A DNA stretch of 64,000 nt from an uncultured Roseovarius sp. (GCA_947503145.1 CANNCP010000002.1:248001-312000), one strand, 5' to 3'. Numbered from the stretch's first letter, positions 34,562 through 43,744 are shown. A program made the numbers and translations. Notes: generated by a model from the letters alone, not told the origin.

Positions 34562-35782
34562 CTAGCCCTCCTGCTCCGGCGTGGTGGGGTCGCGTCTGTG
34601 CCGCGCGGGTTGTGGGGCGGCGGCGCGACTATGGCCCAGTGCGCGCACAAGCGCCGCCAGATCGGTGCGCAACTCGGTCATCGTCTCCTGTCGCCCGGCA
34701 CTGATTTCTTCGAGGATACGCAGCATCTGCACGTCGATCGACCGCAGGCGCATCCGGCTCTCGGCATCCAGCCCCTCACTACTGCTTTCGGATCGCGCTG
34801 CCAGCCGGTCGAACAGACGCTCCTGCCCTTCAGCGACGCGCATCAAAATCTCGTTGGTCTGGCCCGCGCTTTCCATCCGGTGCGTCAGGCGCGCCACCGC
34901 ATCAGCCAATGTGCCCAGCTTTTCATCCACCGCAGAGCGCGAGATATCCGACTGCGTCAGCATCATCTGCAACGATTCCATCTGCTCGCTCATATGGTCG
35001 AGCACAGCGCCCAGCATGTTCTGCTGTCCCGATCCCTCGCCTTCGGTCCCGGCAAGGCCGACCCGAGTGATGGTAGACATCCACTCTTCGAGTTCGCGGT
35101 AGAACCGGTTCTGCGCCTGGCTGGCAAACAACTCCAACAGACCCACGACCAGCGATCCCGCCAACCCCAGCAGCGACGAGGCAAAGGCGACACCCATGCC
35201 GCCCAGCTGCGCCTCAAGCCCGGTCATCAGCCTTTGAAAGACCTCGACGCCGCCTTCGCCCTCTTGCGGAGCGAGGCTGCGAATAGTGTCCACGAGGGCA
35301 GGTACTGTCGTGGCAAGTCCGTAGAAAGTGCCGAGAAGACCAAGGAAAATCAGCATGTTGACGATATAGCGCGTGATCTCGCGCACTTCGTCGACACGCT
35401 GCGCAACCGAGTCGAGGATCGACTGGGCCGAGGTTTGTGCGATCTGCATACGTTTGCCGCGCTGCCGCAAGAGCGTGGCCAGCGGCGCCAACAATTGCGG
35501 CGCCTTGGTCATCTCATGCCCGGCGTTCTCGGCCGCGAAGCCATCGAGCCAGCGCACCGAGACAATCAGCTGAATGACCTGCCAGAAGCACGACAGCACA
35601 CCGATGAAAAAGACAAAGATGATGAACCCGTTCAGATAGGGGTTCGCCTCAAAAACGGGCAGTACCCGGGGCAACGCCAGGAATGACCCGAGCCCCGTCA
35701 ACACCAGCACAACCAACATCAGAACGATCTGACGAACGGGATGTGAAAATTGCTGCTCGACCTTGCGGCCCGGCTGGTCCAT
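34562..35782 (-). CDS. MotA/TolQ/ExbB-like proton channel protein
   Basis: The 406-residue protein has four predicted membrane helices (about 16-37, 51-74, 137-158, 195-219). The last two, 'NMLIFLGLLGTFYGLATTVP' and 'GMGVAFASSLLGLAGSLVVG', match the MotA_ExbB domain. A cytoplasmic tail of nearly 190 residues follows, partly helical. The layout resembles ZorA of Zorya defence systems and some gliding-motor proteins. No zorC/D/E-like nuclease or helicase gene is nearby. It is paired with the downstream OmpA-domain protein. Confidence 0.85.
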   Translation of the reverse strand: MDQPGRKVEQQFSHPVRQIVLMLVVLVLTGLGSFLALPRVLPVFEANPYLNGFIIFVFFIGVLSCFWQVIQLIVSVRWLDGFAAENAGHEMTKAPQLLAPLATLLRQRGKRMQIAQTSAQSILDSVAQRVDEVREITRYIVNMLIFLGLLGTFYGLATTVPALVDTIRSLAPQEGEGGVEVFQRLMTGLEAQLGGMGVAFASSLLGLAGSLVVGLLELFASQAQNRFYRELEEWMSTITRVGLAGTEGEGSGQQNMLGAVLDHMSEQMESLQMMLTQSDISRSAVDEKLGTLADAVARLTHRMESAGQTNEILMRVAEGQERLFDRLAARSESSSEGLDAESRMRLRSIDVQMLRILEEISAGRQETMTELRTDLAALVRALGHSRAAAPQPARHRRDPTTPEQEG

Positions 35783-35885
35783 ATGGACGCTCCCGACACG
35801 TTGATGCTACTGGACTGCTACCGGCGCCTTACCGCACGCTCTTCTGAGGGTCAGACTACGCGTTCAAGCCCTTCAAGCCAAGGAC

Positions 35886-36416
35886 TTATGCGGCGATCTC
35901 GCGCACCCGCGCCGAGAGCCAGCAAAGATCGGAATCGTCTATGCCCAATGCGGTCAGATGGCTGGCGGTGTTGTAGAGATATTCGGTGTTCGGCCCACGC
36001 TGGCCTGCGGCACGGGCAATGATCTGCGCCTGCTCCTCCAGCGGCAGACCGCCACAATACTGGACGTGATCGCGGTCCACCACATAGGCCAATGCCGTCA
36101 CTTGTCGCCCGTCACCAAGATGCACATCAAGTGTCCGTTCGAGATAGGCAGACGAGATCAGTTCGCGTTCGCGCAGATAGGCCAGCACGGCATCCTGCCG
36201 ATCCTCCGGGACAGCCAGCGCCACGCCCTTGCAGGCGGCTTGCGCCCCCTCATCCAATGCCAGAACCAGACCGGGACGGGCGTCCGTGCCGCGATGATGG
36301 ATGCTGCGCATGCAAAAACTCCGCGAATAACCCGGCAGCGTGGCGATTACCTGTTCCTTGACCTCAAAGCCCGGATTCCACACCAGCGACCCATAACCGA
36401 ACACCCACATCGTCAT
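35886..36416 (-). CDS. chaC: Gamma-glutamylcyclotransferase (ChaC family)
   Basis: The 176-residue protein has 'WVFGYGSLVWNPGF' (the YGSL substrate loop, about 4-17), 'RSFCMRSIHHRGT' and the catalytic-Glu region 'LRERELISSAYLERTL'. It breaks glutathione to 5-oxoproline and Cys-Gly in the cytoplasm. It diverges from the DUF2125 gene. Confidence 0.93.
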   Translation of the reverse strand: MTMWVFGYGSLVWNPGFEVKEQVIATLPGYSRSFCMRSIHHRGTDARPGLVLALDEGAQAACKGVALAVPEDRQDAVLAYLRERELISSAYLERTLDVHLGDGRQVTALAYVVDRDHVQYCGGLPLEEQAQIIARAAGQRGPNTEYLYNTASHLTALGIDDSDLCWLSARVREIAA

Positions 36417-36484
36417 TTTGCTGTTCCCTCACGCGTTTCGCCCTATAAACACCATCGCGGCACGCCGTTAAAGGGGGGCAATTC

Positions 36485-37492
36485 ATGCGGGCATTACTGA
36501 GTATCATCATCCTCGCCAGCCTCGGCTGGAGCGGTTACTGGTTCGTCGGAGCAGGCGCCACTAAATTCGGGTTCAAAACGTGGTTCGACGCGCGCCGCGC
36601 CGAAGGCTGGGTGGCAGACTACGCCGATCTCGCGGTGCGCGGGTTCCCCAACCGGTTCGACGCCAGCTTTACCAAAGTGGCGCTGGCCGACCCCGGTACG
36701 GGCCTTGCCTGGGAGGCGCCGTTTTTCCAGCTGCTCGCCCTCAGTTACAAACCAAACCATTTGATTGCCGTCTGGCCGCAACAGCAATTGGTCGCGACAC
36801 CGCTGGAGAAATACCGTGTCACCAGCGATGACATGCGCGCCAGCATGGTACTGGAGGCGTCGACCGACCTGACCATGAATCGCGCGACCCTGACCGCCCT
36901 TGCGTTAACCATCGCACCGGACGGCGGCGACGCGCCACTACAGATCGAAGGACTGACCCTGGCGGCAGAGCATGTGCCCGCCGATGCGGACGCACATTAC
37001 CATCTGGGCCTGCGCGCCGATGGGCTGGCCCCACCAAGCACCTGGGCCACACGGGTGGACCCGAACGGGACCTTGCCGGACAAGTTCACCGTGGTGCACG
37101 CCGATCTCACGGTTCTCTTTGACAGACCCTGGGACCACCGCGCCATCGAGCAGGCGCGCCCGCAACCACAACAAATCCGGCTGCGGCTGGCCGAGGCGAC
37201 ATGGGGCCAACTGTCATTGCAGGCGGCGGGTGAGCTTGTCGTCGATGCGGCGGGCCAGCCCACCGGGACCGTGACGATCAAGGCCCGCAACTGGCGCGAA
37301 ATCCTGCAACTGGCGCGCAATTCCGGCACGCTGCCTGCGCGGATCTCGGCCCCTGTCGAAGAAGGGCTGAAACTACTGTCGCGGCTGGCCGGCAACCCCA
37401 AGACACTGGACATCCCGCTGGAATTCGCGAGTGGGCGCATCTGGCTTGGCCCTGTTCCCATCGCGCCCGCCCCGGTGCTGCGGCTGCGTTAG
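36485..37492 (+). CDS. DUF2125 family protein, membrane-anchored
   Basis: The 335-residue protein has an N-terminal hydrophobic anchor (about 3-22, 'LLSIIILASLGWSGYWFVG'). A large beta-rich body follows with 'ADLAVRGFPNRFDASFT', typical of DUF2125. It is likely periplasmic and tethered to the inner membrane. A strong GGGGGG-type ribosome site precedes the ATG. The function is unknown. Confidence 0.85.
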   Translation: MRALLSIIILASLGWSGYWFVGAGATKFGFKTWFDARRAEGWVADYADLAVRGFPNRFDASFTKVALADPGTGLAWEAPFFQLLALSYKPNHLIAVWPQQQLVATPLEKYRVTSDDMRASMVLEASTDLTMNRATLTALALTIAPDGGDAPLQIEGLTLAAEHVPADADAHYHLGLRADGLAPPSTWATRVDPNGTLPDKFTVVHADLTVLFDRPWDHRAIEQARPQPQQIRLRLAEATWGQLSLQAAGELVVDAAGQPTGTVTIKARNWREILQLARNSGTLPARISAPVEEGLKLLSRLAGNPKTLDIPLEFASGRIWLGPVPIAPAPVLRLR

Positions 37493-37500
37493 CACGCATC

Positions 37501-37522
37501 GCACCGCCTAAATAGGCGGTGC
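37501..37522. terminator. Hairpin between convergent genes
   Basis: GCACCGCCTA-AA-TAGGCGGTGC is a perfect 10-bp stem in the 33-base gap between the DUF2125 and extensin-family genes. It probably terminates both transcripts, although the T-run is poor. Confidence 0.6.
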
Positions 37523-37525
37523 CTC

Positions 37526-38425
37526 TTAGCGGCAATAAGATCCGCTGCGATATCGCGCTGTGTCGAAATGGAAATGATCCTGGTGAAATCGGTTCGATTC
37601 CGGCCCCAGAACCGTGCCGAACGTCCCGCAGGCGGTCTTGTGCATGTGGCGCAGGGTCTGGCCCTTGTCGCCCTTGTTCCAATCCGTCAGCACCGTGATC
37701 GTTGATCCGTCGCGCAGCGTGAAACCGGCGATATCTATCGCCCGTCCGCGCCCATGCTCCGAGATTTTCGCGCCGCGCTGGTTGTTGCGGGTCCGGCACG
37801 CGTAATGCGCCACCACGCGAATGCGCGACACCCCGCCGCCACGGTTGCCAACGGCCGGTTTCATCCCCGTATTGATCCATGATTTCAGCGCCTTGGCGGT
37901 CACGCAATCCATCACAGCATTTTGGCTCAGCGCGACGCCGCTGACTTCGCGCACCTTTACCCCCTTGATCAAGCCGCAGCCGTTCAGCTTGCCACGCACC
38001 GCACCGATCTCGGCCCCCTGGATGGCGACGTCACCGCAGACCGCACCGCGCGCCAACTCGTTCTTGCGTGCGACCGCCCTCTTGCCGACGGCACGCGGGC
38101 GCAGCAACGGACGCAATGACCTGAACAGTCCGCGCCGTTCAGTGCGCGGTTCGGGCTGGAGAACGGCCAGTGTCTTATTCTGCCGGGACTTCGGAGCCGT
38201 CCGGTGCCCGCGCTCGTCGCGGCTTGATGAGGTGATTTTCTCCGGGCGCGCCTCTGGCCGCTTCGCTTTGGTCGTGGTGTGCCGGGCCGGTTGCGCGATC
38301 CCGATCTGTAGCGAACCGGGCCGGGCAACCGGGCGCAATGAGCGCTCGGGTGCTTCGGCCATCGCCAGCCCCGCCACAAGCGTCAGACCGATAAAGGTGC
38401 CGGTTATGGCAAGCCGACGGATCAT
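37526..38425 (-). CDS. Extensin-family protein (D-Ala-D-Ala carboxypeptidase-like fold)
   Basis: The 299-residue protein has a signal peptide (1-23), a basic Pro/Arg-rich linker (about 25-110) and an Extensin-like_C domain. Motifs are 'CGLIKGVKVREVSG', 'AHYACRTRNNQRGAKISEHG', 'RAIDIAGFTLRDGS' and 'HQDHFHFD', with His/Asp metal ligands similar to M15 peptidases. It probably acts on peptidoglycan in the periplasm. It overlaps the upstream dehydrogenase by 4 bases. Confidence 0.88.
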   Translation of the reverse strand: MIRRLAITGTFIGLTLVAGLAMAEAPERSLRPVARPGSLQIGIAQPARHTTTKAKRPEARPEKITSSSRDERGHRTAPKSRQNKTLAVLQPEPRTERRGLFRSLRPLLRPRAVGKRAVARKNELARGAVCGDVAIQGAEIGAVRGKLNGCGLIKGVKVREVSGVALSQNAVMDCVTAKALKSWINTGMKPAVGNRGGGVSRIRVVAHYACRTRNNQRGAKISEHGRGRAIDIAGFTLRDGSTITVLTDWNKGDKGQTLRHMHKTACGTFGTVLGPESNRFHQDHFHFDTARYRSGSYCR

Positions 38426-39339
38426 ACCTGCTTTCCCCGTCCGAAATCGGGCGCGTCCGTGTCCTGCCCTGCCTCGATGATACTGCGCCGAATTGCCCGT
38501 GTGCGGGTGAAGTAGGCGTGCAGATGATCACCGTCGCCGGTGCGGATCGCCCGTTGCAAGGCAAACAGCTCTTCGGTGAACCGCCCGAGGATTTCCAGCG
38601 TTGCATCCTTGTTGTTCAGGAACACATCGCGCCACATCGTGGGATCGCTGGCGGCAATCCGGGTGAAATCACGAAATCCCGCAGCAGAGTATTTTATCAC
38701 TTCGCTGTCCGTCACGCGGCGCAGATCATCGGCCACACCGACCATCGTGTAGGCGATGAGGTGCGGTGCGTGGCTGGTGACAGCCAGCACCAGGTCGTGG
38801 TGGTCCGCCTCCATCCGGTCGGTCAGCGCCCCGATCCCCTGCCAGAGTGTCTCAAGCCGCGCAACGGCCGCCTCGTCGGTGCCCTCGGCAGGTACGATCA
38901 GGCACCAGCGCCCGTCAAAAAGCTCGGGAAAGCCCGACCGCGGGCCCGAATGTTCGGTCCCCGCCAGCGGGTGTGCAGGTACAAAATGCACGTCTTGGGG
39001 GATATGTGGCGTGACCGCGTCGATCACTGCGCGCTTGACAGAGCCGACATCGCTGAGCGTAGCCCCCGGCTTCAGCGCCGGACCGATCTCGGCCGCGACG
39101 GCCGCCATTGCGCCCACAGGCACGCAGAGTACCACCAGATCGGCACCCTCTACCGCTTCTGCCGCGCTCTCGGTGATCCGGTCGCACAGGCCGATGTCGC
39201 GCGCCACCTGCCGGGTCTCGGCAGAGCGCGCATGACCCACCACCTCGCGCGCCAGTCCCGCACGTTTCATGGCCAGCGCCATGGACCCGGCGATCAGCCC
39301 CAGCCCGATCAGGGCCACCCGGTCGTAGAGCACGCTCAT
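38422..39339 (-). CDS. tyrA: Prephenate/arogenate dehydrogenase
   Basis: The 305-residue protein has the NAD(P)-binding motif '[17 protein letters not shown]' (about 8-24), '[10 protein letters not shown]', '[15 protein letters not shown]' (substrate site His) and '[12 protein letters not shown]'. It makes the immediate precursor of tyrosine. The start overlaps the hisC stop (ATGA), which excludes a longer upstream reading. Pairing with a HisC-type aminotransferase suggests the latter may also serve aromatic amino acids. Confidence 0.93.
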   Translation of the reverse strand: MSVLYDRVALIGLGLIAGSMALAMKRAGLAREVVGHARSAETRQVARDIGLCDRITESAAEAVEGADLVVLCVPVGAMAAVAAEIGPALKPGATLSDVGSVKRAVIDAVTPHIPQDVHFVPAHPLAGTEHSGPRSGFPELFDGRWCLIVPAEGTDEAAVARLETLWQGIGALTDRMEADHHDLVLAVTSHAPHLIAYTMVGVADDLRRVTDSEVIKYSAAGFRDFTRIAASDPTMWRDVFLNNKDATLEILGRFTEELFALQRAIRTGDGDHLHAYFTRTRAIRRSIIEAGQDTDAPDFGRGKQV

Positions 39340-40421
39340 CGGGCGACCTTCATGAACTGGCCCACCGCATGGGCAATGCGGCGGCAACCGGCCTCGTCCC
39401 CTACAGTGATGCGCAGACAGTTGGGCAGGTTGTAGCCCGCCACGCGGCGCACGATCAGCCCTTCGGATTTCAGGTGCTCGTCGCAGGCCTCGGCCTCGGC
39501 CTGGTTGGCAAAGCGCGCGAGGATGAAATTCGCTGTGGACGTGTCCGACGGGACGCCGTGTTCGGCCAGTGCCTCGGCCAGCCACGCGCGCTGCCGGGTG
39601 TTGTCAGCCCGGCACTTCTCGGCCCAGGCAGCGTCGCGCACGGCCGCTTCGGCGGCGGCCAGCCCCGCCTGACTGAGGTTGAAGGGACCACGCACGCGGT
39701 TCAGCACATCAATCACATGACGCGGGCCGTAACCCCAGCCAATTCGCAGACCGCCCAGCCCATAAAGCTTGGAGAAGGTGCGGGTCATGACGACGTTTTC
39801 GCGCGCCTCTACCAGTGACGCGCCACCGTCGTAGCTCTCGACATATTCGGCATAGGCCCCGTCGATCACCAGCAAGACCTGCTCGGGCAGGCCTGCAGCC
39901 AGCCGCGCCAGTTCCGCCGCACCGACCATGGTGCCGGTGGGGTTGTTCGGATTGGCGACGAACACCAACCGCGTGCGCACGGTGCAGGCGGCCAGGATCG
40001 CATCCACGTCCGTGACCCGTTCGCGCTCGGCGACCTCGACCGGGGTAGCGCCGTTGGCCATCGCGCTGATGCGGTACATGGCAAACCCGTGTTCGGTATG
40101 GATCACCTCGTCGCCCGGCCCGGCATAGGCCTGACAGAGAAAGGCGATGATCTCGTCGCTGCCCGCGCCACAAATGATCCGCTCGGGGTCGAGGCCGTGC
40201 ACCTCCGCGATTGCGCGGCGCAACACGGCGTGATCGGATGACGGGTAGCGGTGCAAATCATAGGCAGTTTTGCGAAAGGCCTCCTTGGCGGCGTCGCTGG
40301 GCCCGAACGGATTCTCGTTCGAACTGAGCTTGACGACATTCTGAACGCCTTCGATATGGGCGGCTCCACCCTGATAGGGGGCGATATCCAAAATCCCCGG
40401 CTGCGGTATGATCTTTGTCAT
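39336..40421 (-). CDS. hisC: Histidinol-phosphate aminotransferase
   Basis: The 361-residue class I/II aminotransferase has '[12 protein letters not shown]', '[13 protein letters not shown]' and the PLP-lysine region '[19 protein letters not shown]'. It transaminates imidazole-acetol phosphate in histidine synthesis and often aromatic substrates too. It is coupled to tyrA. It lies downstream of rpsD, after a terminator. Confidence 0.93.
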   Translation of the reverse strand: MTKIIPQPGILDIAPYQGGAAHIEGVQNVVKLSSNENPFGPSDAAKEAFRKTAYDLHRYPSSDHAVLRRAIAEVHGLDPERIICGAGSDEIIAFLCQAYAGPGDEVIHTEHGFAMYRISAMANGATPVEVAERERVTDVDAILAACTVRTRLVFVANPNNPTGTMVGAAELARLAAGLPEQVLLVIDGAYAEYVESYDGGASLVEARENVVMTRTFSKLYGLGGLRIGWGYGPRHVIDVLNRVRGPFNLSQAGLAAAEAAVRDAAWAEKCRADNTRQRAWLAEALAEHGVPSDTSTANFILARFANQAEAEACDEHLKSEGLIVRRVAGYNLPNCLRITVGDEAGCRRIAHAVGQFMKVAR

Positions 40422-40584
40422 TCGGCAATCTCCCTGCCCGAAGTTCTAACGTCTTTTGCGACAAACCTGAATTACAGTTTTTCTCGAAAAGCGCATTGTG
40501 CTCCGGCGTCACACTGCATTTTGCCAGAAGGCCGAAGCAGCCATAGGCCGAAACACATCAGATTTTCCACCGGCCCCTGGCCAT

Positions 40585-40625
40585 AATCAAGCAAAAGGGC
40601 CGTAGCGGTTTCCCGCCACGGCCCT
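40585..40625 (-). terminator. Rho-independent terminator of rpsD
   Basis: On the minus strand a 13-bp stem with one mismatch (AGGGCCGTGGCGG/CCGCTACGGCCCT, GAAA loop) is followed by TTTGCTTGATT. It lies 33 bases after the rpsD stop. Confidence 0.8.
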
Positions 40626-40657
40626 GAGACACATTCCCGGCAGAAAAAGCGGCTGGC

Positions 40658-41278
40658 TTAGTTCTGCGCGTAGAATTCGATCACGAGGTTCGGCTCCATC
40701 ATCACCGGGTAGGGCACATCACCCAGCGCCGGAGTGCGCACGAAGGTAGCTTTCATCTTGGAGTGGTCAGCGTCGATATAATCGGGCACATCGCGCTCGG
40801 CCAATTGCACGGCCTCCAGCAGGACGGCCAGTTGCTTGGACCGGTCGCGGACCTCGATCACGTCACCTTCCTTTACGCGGTAGGAGGGGATGTTAACCCG
40901 TTTGCCGTTCACCTTGACGTGGCCGTGGTTCACGAACTGGCGTGCGGCAAAAATGGTCGCCACGAACTTTGAACGGTAGACCACGGCGTCAAGACGGCGC
41001 TCCAGCAGGCCGATGAGATTCTCACCGGTGTCGCCGGTGACACGGGCGGCTTCGGTATAGATGCGCTTGAACTGCTTCTCGGTCAGGTCGCCATAATAGC
41101 CCTTGAGCTTCTGCTTGGCGCGCAACTGAATGCCGAAATCGGAAATCTTGGCCTTGCGGCGCTGGCCATGCTGGCCGGGGCCATATTCACGGCGATTTAC
41201 GGGTGATTTGGGACGACCCCAGATGTTTTCACCCATGCGGCGGTCGAGTTTGTACTTGGCAGACGTGCGTTTGGTCAC
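40658..41278 (-). CDS. rpsD: 30S ribosomal protein S4
   Basis: The 206-residue protein matches S4 with '[20 protein letters not shown]', '[14 protein letters not shown]' and the S4 RNA-binding domain '[19 protein letters not shown]...[16 protein letters not shown]'. It nucleates 30S assembly. The start codon is GTG with AGGAAGGAG at the right distance; no ATG fits. It is a single-gene unit with its own promoter, leader and terminator. Confidence 0.98.
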   Translation of the reverse strand: MTKRTSAKYKLDRRMGENIWGRPKSPVNRREYGPGQHGQRRKAKISDFGIQLRAKQKLKGYYGDLTEKQFKRIYTEAARVTGDTGENLIGLLERRLDAVVYRSKFVATIFAARQFVNHGHVKVNGKRVNIPSYRVKEGDVIEVRDRSKQLAVLLEAVQLAERDVPDYIDADHSKMKATFVRTPALGDVPYPVMMEPNLVIEFYAQN

Positions 41279-41404
41279 GGCTGATCTCCTTCCTGATAGG
41301 CCCGCTCCTCCGCCCGGCTGGGCGTCCTCGCGGTGATGAAGGGCGTTGTCCTCTGGATTGCTCCCGACAGGCATCCCCTCGCGGGGGCCACCAACACCAA
41401 TGAA
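41279..41404 (-). other. rpsD 5' leader (possible structured regulatory region)
   Basis: The predicted transcript has about 125 bases before the GTG. It contains GC-rich hairpins, for example GGCCCCC-GCGA-GGGG near 41379-41391 and CGCCC/GGGCG near 41310-41326. S4 is an autoregulator in other bacteria, so a leader target is plausible; nothing here proves it. Confidence 0.35.
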
Positions 41405-41410
41405 GCCGCG

Positions 41411-41438
41411 CTTATACGCGCCTGCCGAGCGGTGTCAA
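41411..41438 (-). promoter_or_regulatory. rpsD promoter
   Basis: On the minus strand there is a consensus -35 TTGACA, a 16-base spacer and a -10 TATAAG. This is one of the best sigma-70 type promoters in the window. Confidence 0.75.
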
Positions 41439-41465
41439 CTGTCCGCCAGCAAAGAAACTTTCTTA

Positions 41466-41533
41466 CCTCCGGTGGGGATGTTTTCGGCAAGAAGAACAGC
41501 CCATCCCTTCTTCTTGCTGAAAATATCCTCCAG
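41466..41533. repeat. Inverted pair of dispersed repeats (copies 2 and 3)
   Basis: GGATGTTTTCGGCAAGAAGA (from 41476) and its near reverse complement (41508-41528) form arms matching at 19 of 21 positions, with an 11-base loop. Each arm is a copy of the repeat seen at 12881. The element lies downstream of the Hint gene and upstream of the rpsD promoter, where it could act as a terminator. Confidence 0.7.
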
Positions 41534-41594
41534 GGCCTGCGTGGCCCGTGCGCAAACAGAAAAAGGTGCACGCCTGGCAGGGCGCCCATTCAGG

Positions 41595-42656
41595 TCACGC
41601 CGCCTCGTGTGCCAAGATCGCCGCCTCGGGCCCGCTCAGGCTGCGCCGGGCAAAGCTGCCATAGGTTTGCGGCTCGAATTCCAGCGCCGGGAACCGCGCG
41701 AGGAGGCGCAGCCGATCTGCCTGATCCAGCGTCGTGAGCGCGGCGCTCGCGGGATGAAAGCTCTCGGTTTCCACACCGTTCGCCCACAGGATCTGATGTC
41801 GTGGTAACAGAAGGTGAATATATGTCACTTCGCGCACCGACAGATCGACGCTGATATTGCCGTTGTTGATCAGATCCTTGGCCGATATCAGCACTTCGGG
41901 CGTGTTGAAGAGCGCCCGCGCCACATCGCCACGCACCAGCATCCGGTGTTCGGGCGAAACCAGCAATTCCTCATCCGGCCGCTCGATACCCAGTGCACCG
42001 CTGCGAATGCGGATCGGTCGCAGGCCCGGCATCGCAAAGAGCCGCGCGCCGGTCATCCGGCGGCTGCCGGCCCACTGGATTTCCTCCGCGCCACAATCCT
42101 TGGTCTGGACCCGATCGCCTTCGCGCAATTCCTCCACCAGCCGCGGCCCGTCCGGCGTTTCGATCCGCGTGCCGGGAGTAAAGCAGATCACGCCGCCCGC
42201 CGCACCGGTCGAGGCCGCCTGCGACCCCTCCAGCGTATGATGCACCACCCACATCTCAGTATCCTTTGGCGGAAACTCGTCGATAAACATCAACAGGGGC
42301 GGCGCGCCGTCACCCACTTCGATTGTCGTGATCGTGTAGCTCTGCGCGCCATTCGTGACCACAAAACTGCGATCCATCAGCGGCTCGTCCACGTCGATCT
42401 GAGTTATGTCCCTCGTGTTGCTCAGCGCCGCCCCTACCAGCCGCCTGACCATCCGTGCCGCGCCCTTGCGACTGATCCTGTCCCCGTCTGCCTGTTCCAG
42501 TCGCAGCAATTCGGGTGGCCCGTCCACGCGCACAGCGTCCCCGCGCCAGGACCATGTGGCCCCAACCGAGATCGATTGTACTGCGTCGGCTTTGAAACCG
42601 TCCACTTCCGTCTGCGACCAAGAGATGACAAACGTGCCCCGAAAGCCCGTTTTCAT
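41595..42656 (-). CDS. Hint-domain protein (Hint_2 type)
   Basis: The 353-residue protein has an N-terminal region without a recognised domain (about 1-150), then a Hint domain (about 157-305). 'GGVICFTPGTRIETPDG' holds the would-be nucleophile Cys158. Later blocks are 'LLVSPEHRMLVRG' (H237) and 'PRHQILWANGVETESFHP'. There is no intein endonuclease and no C-terminal His-Asn, so it resembles bacterial intein-like or hedgehog-type autoprocessing domains common in Rhodobacteraceae. The target of processing is unknown. It has no signal peptide. Confidence 0.85.
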   Translation of the reverse strand: MKTGFRGTFVISWSQTEVDGFKADAVQSISVGATWSWRGDAVRVDGPPELLRLEQADGDRISRKGAARMVRRLVGAALSNTRDITQIDVDEPLMDRSFVVTNGAQSYTITTIEVGDGAPPLLMFIDEFPPKDTEMWVVHHTLEGSQAASTGAAGGVICFTPGTRIETPDGPRLVEELREGDRVQTKDCGAEEIQWAGSRRMTGARLFAMPGLRPIRIRSGALGIERPDEELLVSPEHRMLVRGDVARALFNTPEVLISAKDLINNGNISVDLSVREVTYIHLLLPRHQILWANGVETESFHPASAALTTLDQADRLRLLARFPALEFEPQTYGSFARRSLSGPEAAILAHEAA

Positions 42657-42801
42657 GCCTGTACTGCCTGCCTTTTTTTCTTTTTATGTCATGCAAGGTA
42701 TCAAAATCGAATCACTCTGGGAAGCCTCTCTGAGCCCCCTGTGATCAAAAATCCACATGATCCACGGCTTACACGCGCGATCGACAGGCGCGGGGTCATT
42801 T

Positions 42802-43260
42802 CTACTCTTCTTCCGGCGGCCCCCAGCGGTCGATCATATGGGCGCGGATCTGGTCGCGACTCTGGCGATAGGCGGTTAACCTAGCCTCGCGCGTCTCGCC
42901 CAGGCCGGTGGGGTCCAGGATCGGCCAATAGACAACTTCGAGGTGAAAAATCCGGGTCAGTTCCAGCGCGCGGCGCTGGCTGGCAGGGCTGAGTGCCACC
43001 ACGAGATCGAAGGAACTGAGGTCGTCGCCCCATTGCTCCATCTCGTCAAAGCTGCGGACCCGGTGGCGCGACAGCTCGATCCCGATTTCCTCGCACACGG
43101 CAATGGAAAACCCGTCGATATCCTGTTCGCTGCGCACGCCCGCCGACTGCACATAGGTGTCGGCGCCATAGAGCTGCTTCATCAGCCCTTCGGCCATGGG
43201 TGAACGGACTGCGTTGTAATCGCAGCAGAACAGGACCGATTGAGGAAGCTCTGCCGCCAT
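42802..43260 (-). CDS. Low-molecular-weight protein-tyrosine-phosphatase family protein
   Basis: The 152-residue protein has the CX5R loop at 'CDYNAVRSPMAEG' (C13, R19) and the acid Asp in 'WPILDPTGLGE' (D116). It is a LMW-PTP/ArsC-like enzyme. The second Cys of the classical CxxNxCR loop is Val here, as in many alphaproteobacterial members. It may be a phosphatase or a thioredoxin-linked arsenate reductase; context (hisD, UPF0262) does not decide. It starts 4 bases after the UPF0262 stop. Confidence 0.88.
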   Translation of the reverse strand: MAAELPQSVLFCCDYNAVRSPMAEGLMKQLYGADTYVQSAGVRSEQDIDGFSIAVCEEIGIELSRHRVRSFDEMEQWGDDLSSFDLVVALSPASQRRALELTRIFHLEVVYWPILDPTGLGETREARLTAYRQSRDQIRAHMIDRWGPPEEE

Positions 43261-43264
43261 GTTG

Positions 43265-43744
43265 CTAGTTGCCGAAATGCAGCACGCAGATCAGGGTGAA
43301 GAGGCGCCGCGCGGTATCATTGTCAATCATCGCCTTGCCTTCCAGACGCTCCTCCAGGATGCGCGCACCTTCGTTGTGAATGCCGCGACGGGCCATGTCG
43401 ATGGTCTCGATCTGGCTGGGGGGCATATTCTTGACCGCGTCGAAATAGCTCTCGCAGATGGTCCAGTAATCCTTGACCACCTGGCGGAACGGGCTGAGCG
43501 ACAAATGGAATTCGGTGGCCGGGCTGTCATTCTCGGTCGCAACCGCAAAAACCAGACGCTTTTCGCGGATCGAGAGGCCCACGCGGTAGGGGCCTTCGGG
43601 CACCTGCCGGTCATCCCGCTTGGGCAGATCAAAGATGTTCTCTTCCATCAAATCGAACAGCGCGACCTTGCGCTCCTGCTCGATCTCGGGTGTGGGCGGC
43701 GGCAGGTTCGCGTCATCAAGTTCGATATGGCAGATACGGCTCAT
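43265..43744 (-). CDS. UPF0262 family protein
   Basis: The 159-residue protein begins 'MSRICHIELDDANLPPPTPE' and carries 'EQERKVALFDLMEENIF', 'GPYRVGLSIREKRLVF' and 'DYWTICESYFDAVKN', all typical of UPF0262. It is a conserved alphaproteobacterial protein without known function. The ATG at 43744 matches the family length. It follows hisD after 233 bases, in which I see no gene. Confidence 0.88.
   Translation of the reverse strand: MSRICHIELDDANLPPPTPEIEQERKVALFDLMEENIFDLPKRDDRQVPEGPYRVGLSIREKRLVFAVATENDSPATEFHLSLSPFRQVVKDYWTICESYFDAVKNMPPSQIETIDMARRGIHNEGARILEERLEGKAMIDNDTARRLFTLICVLHFGN

Noticed and set aside
32207..35782. A Zorya anti-phage system
   Set aside because: The MotA/MotB-like pair resembles ZorA/ZorB in plan, but no ZorC, ZorD or ZorE-like gene is adjacent; neighbours are chaC, DUF2125 and clpA.
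39340..39585. N-terminal extension of the prephenate dehydrogenase frame
   Set aside because: It lies wholly within hisC in another frame and lacks dehydrogenase similarity; the real start overlaps the hisC stop.
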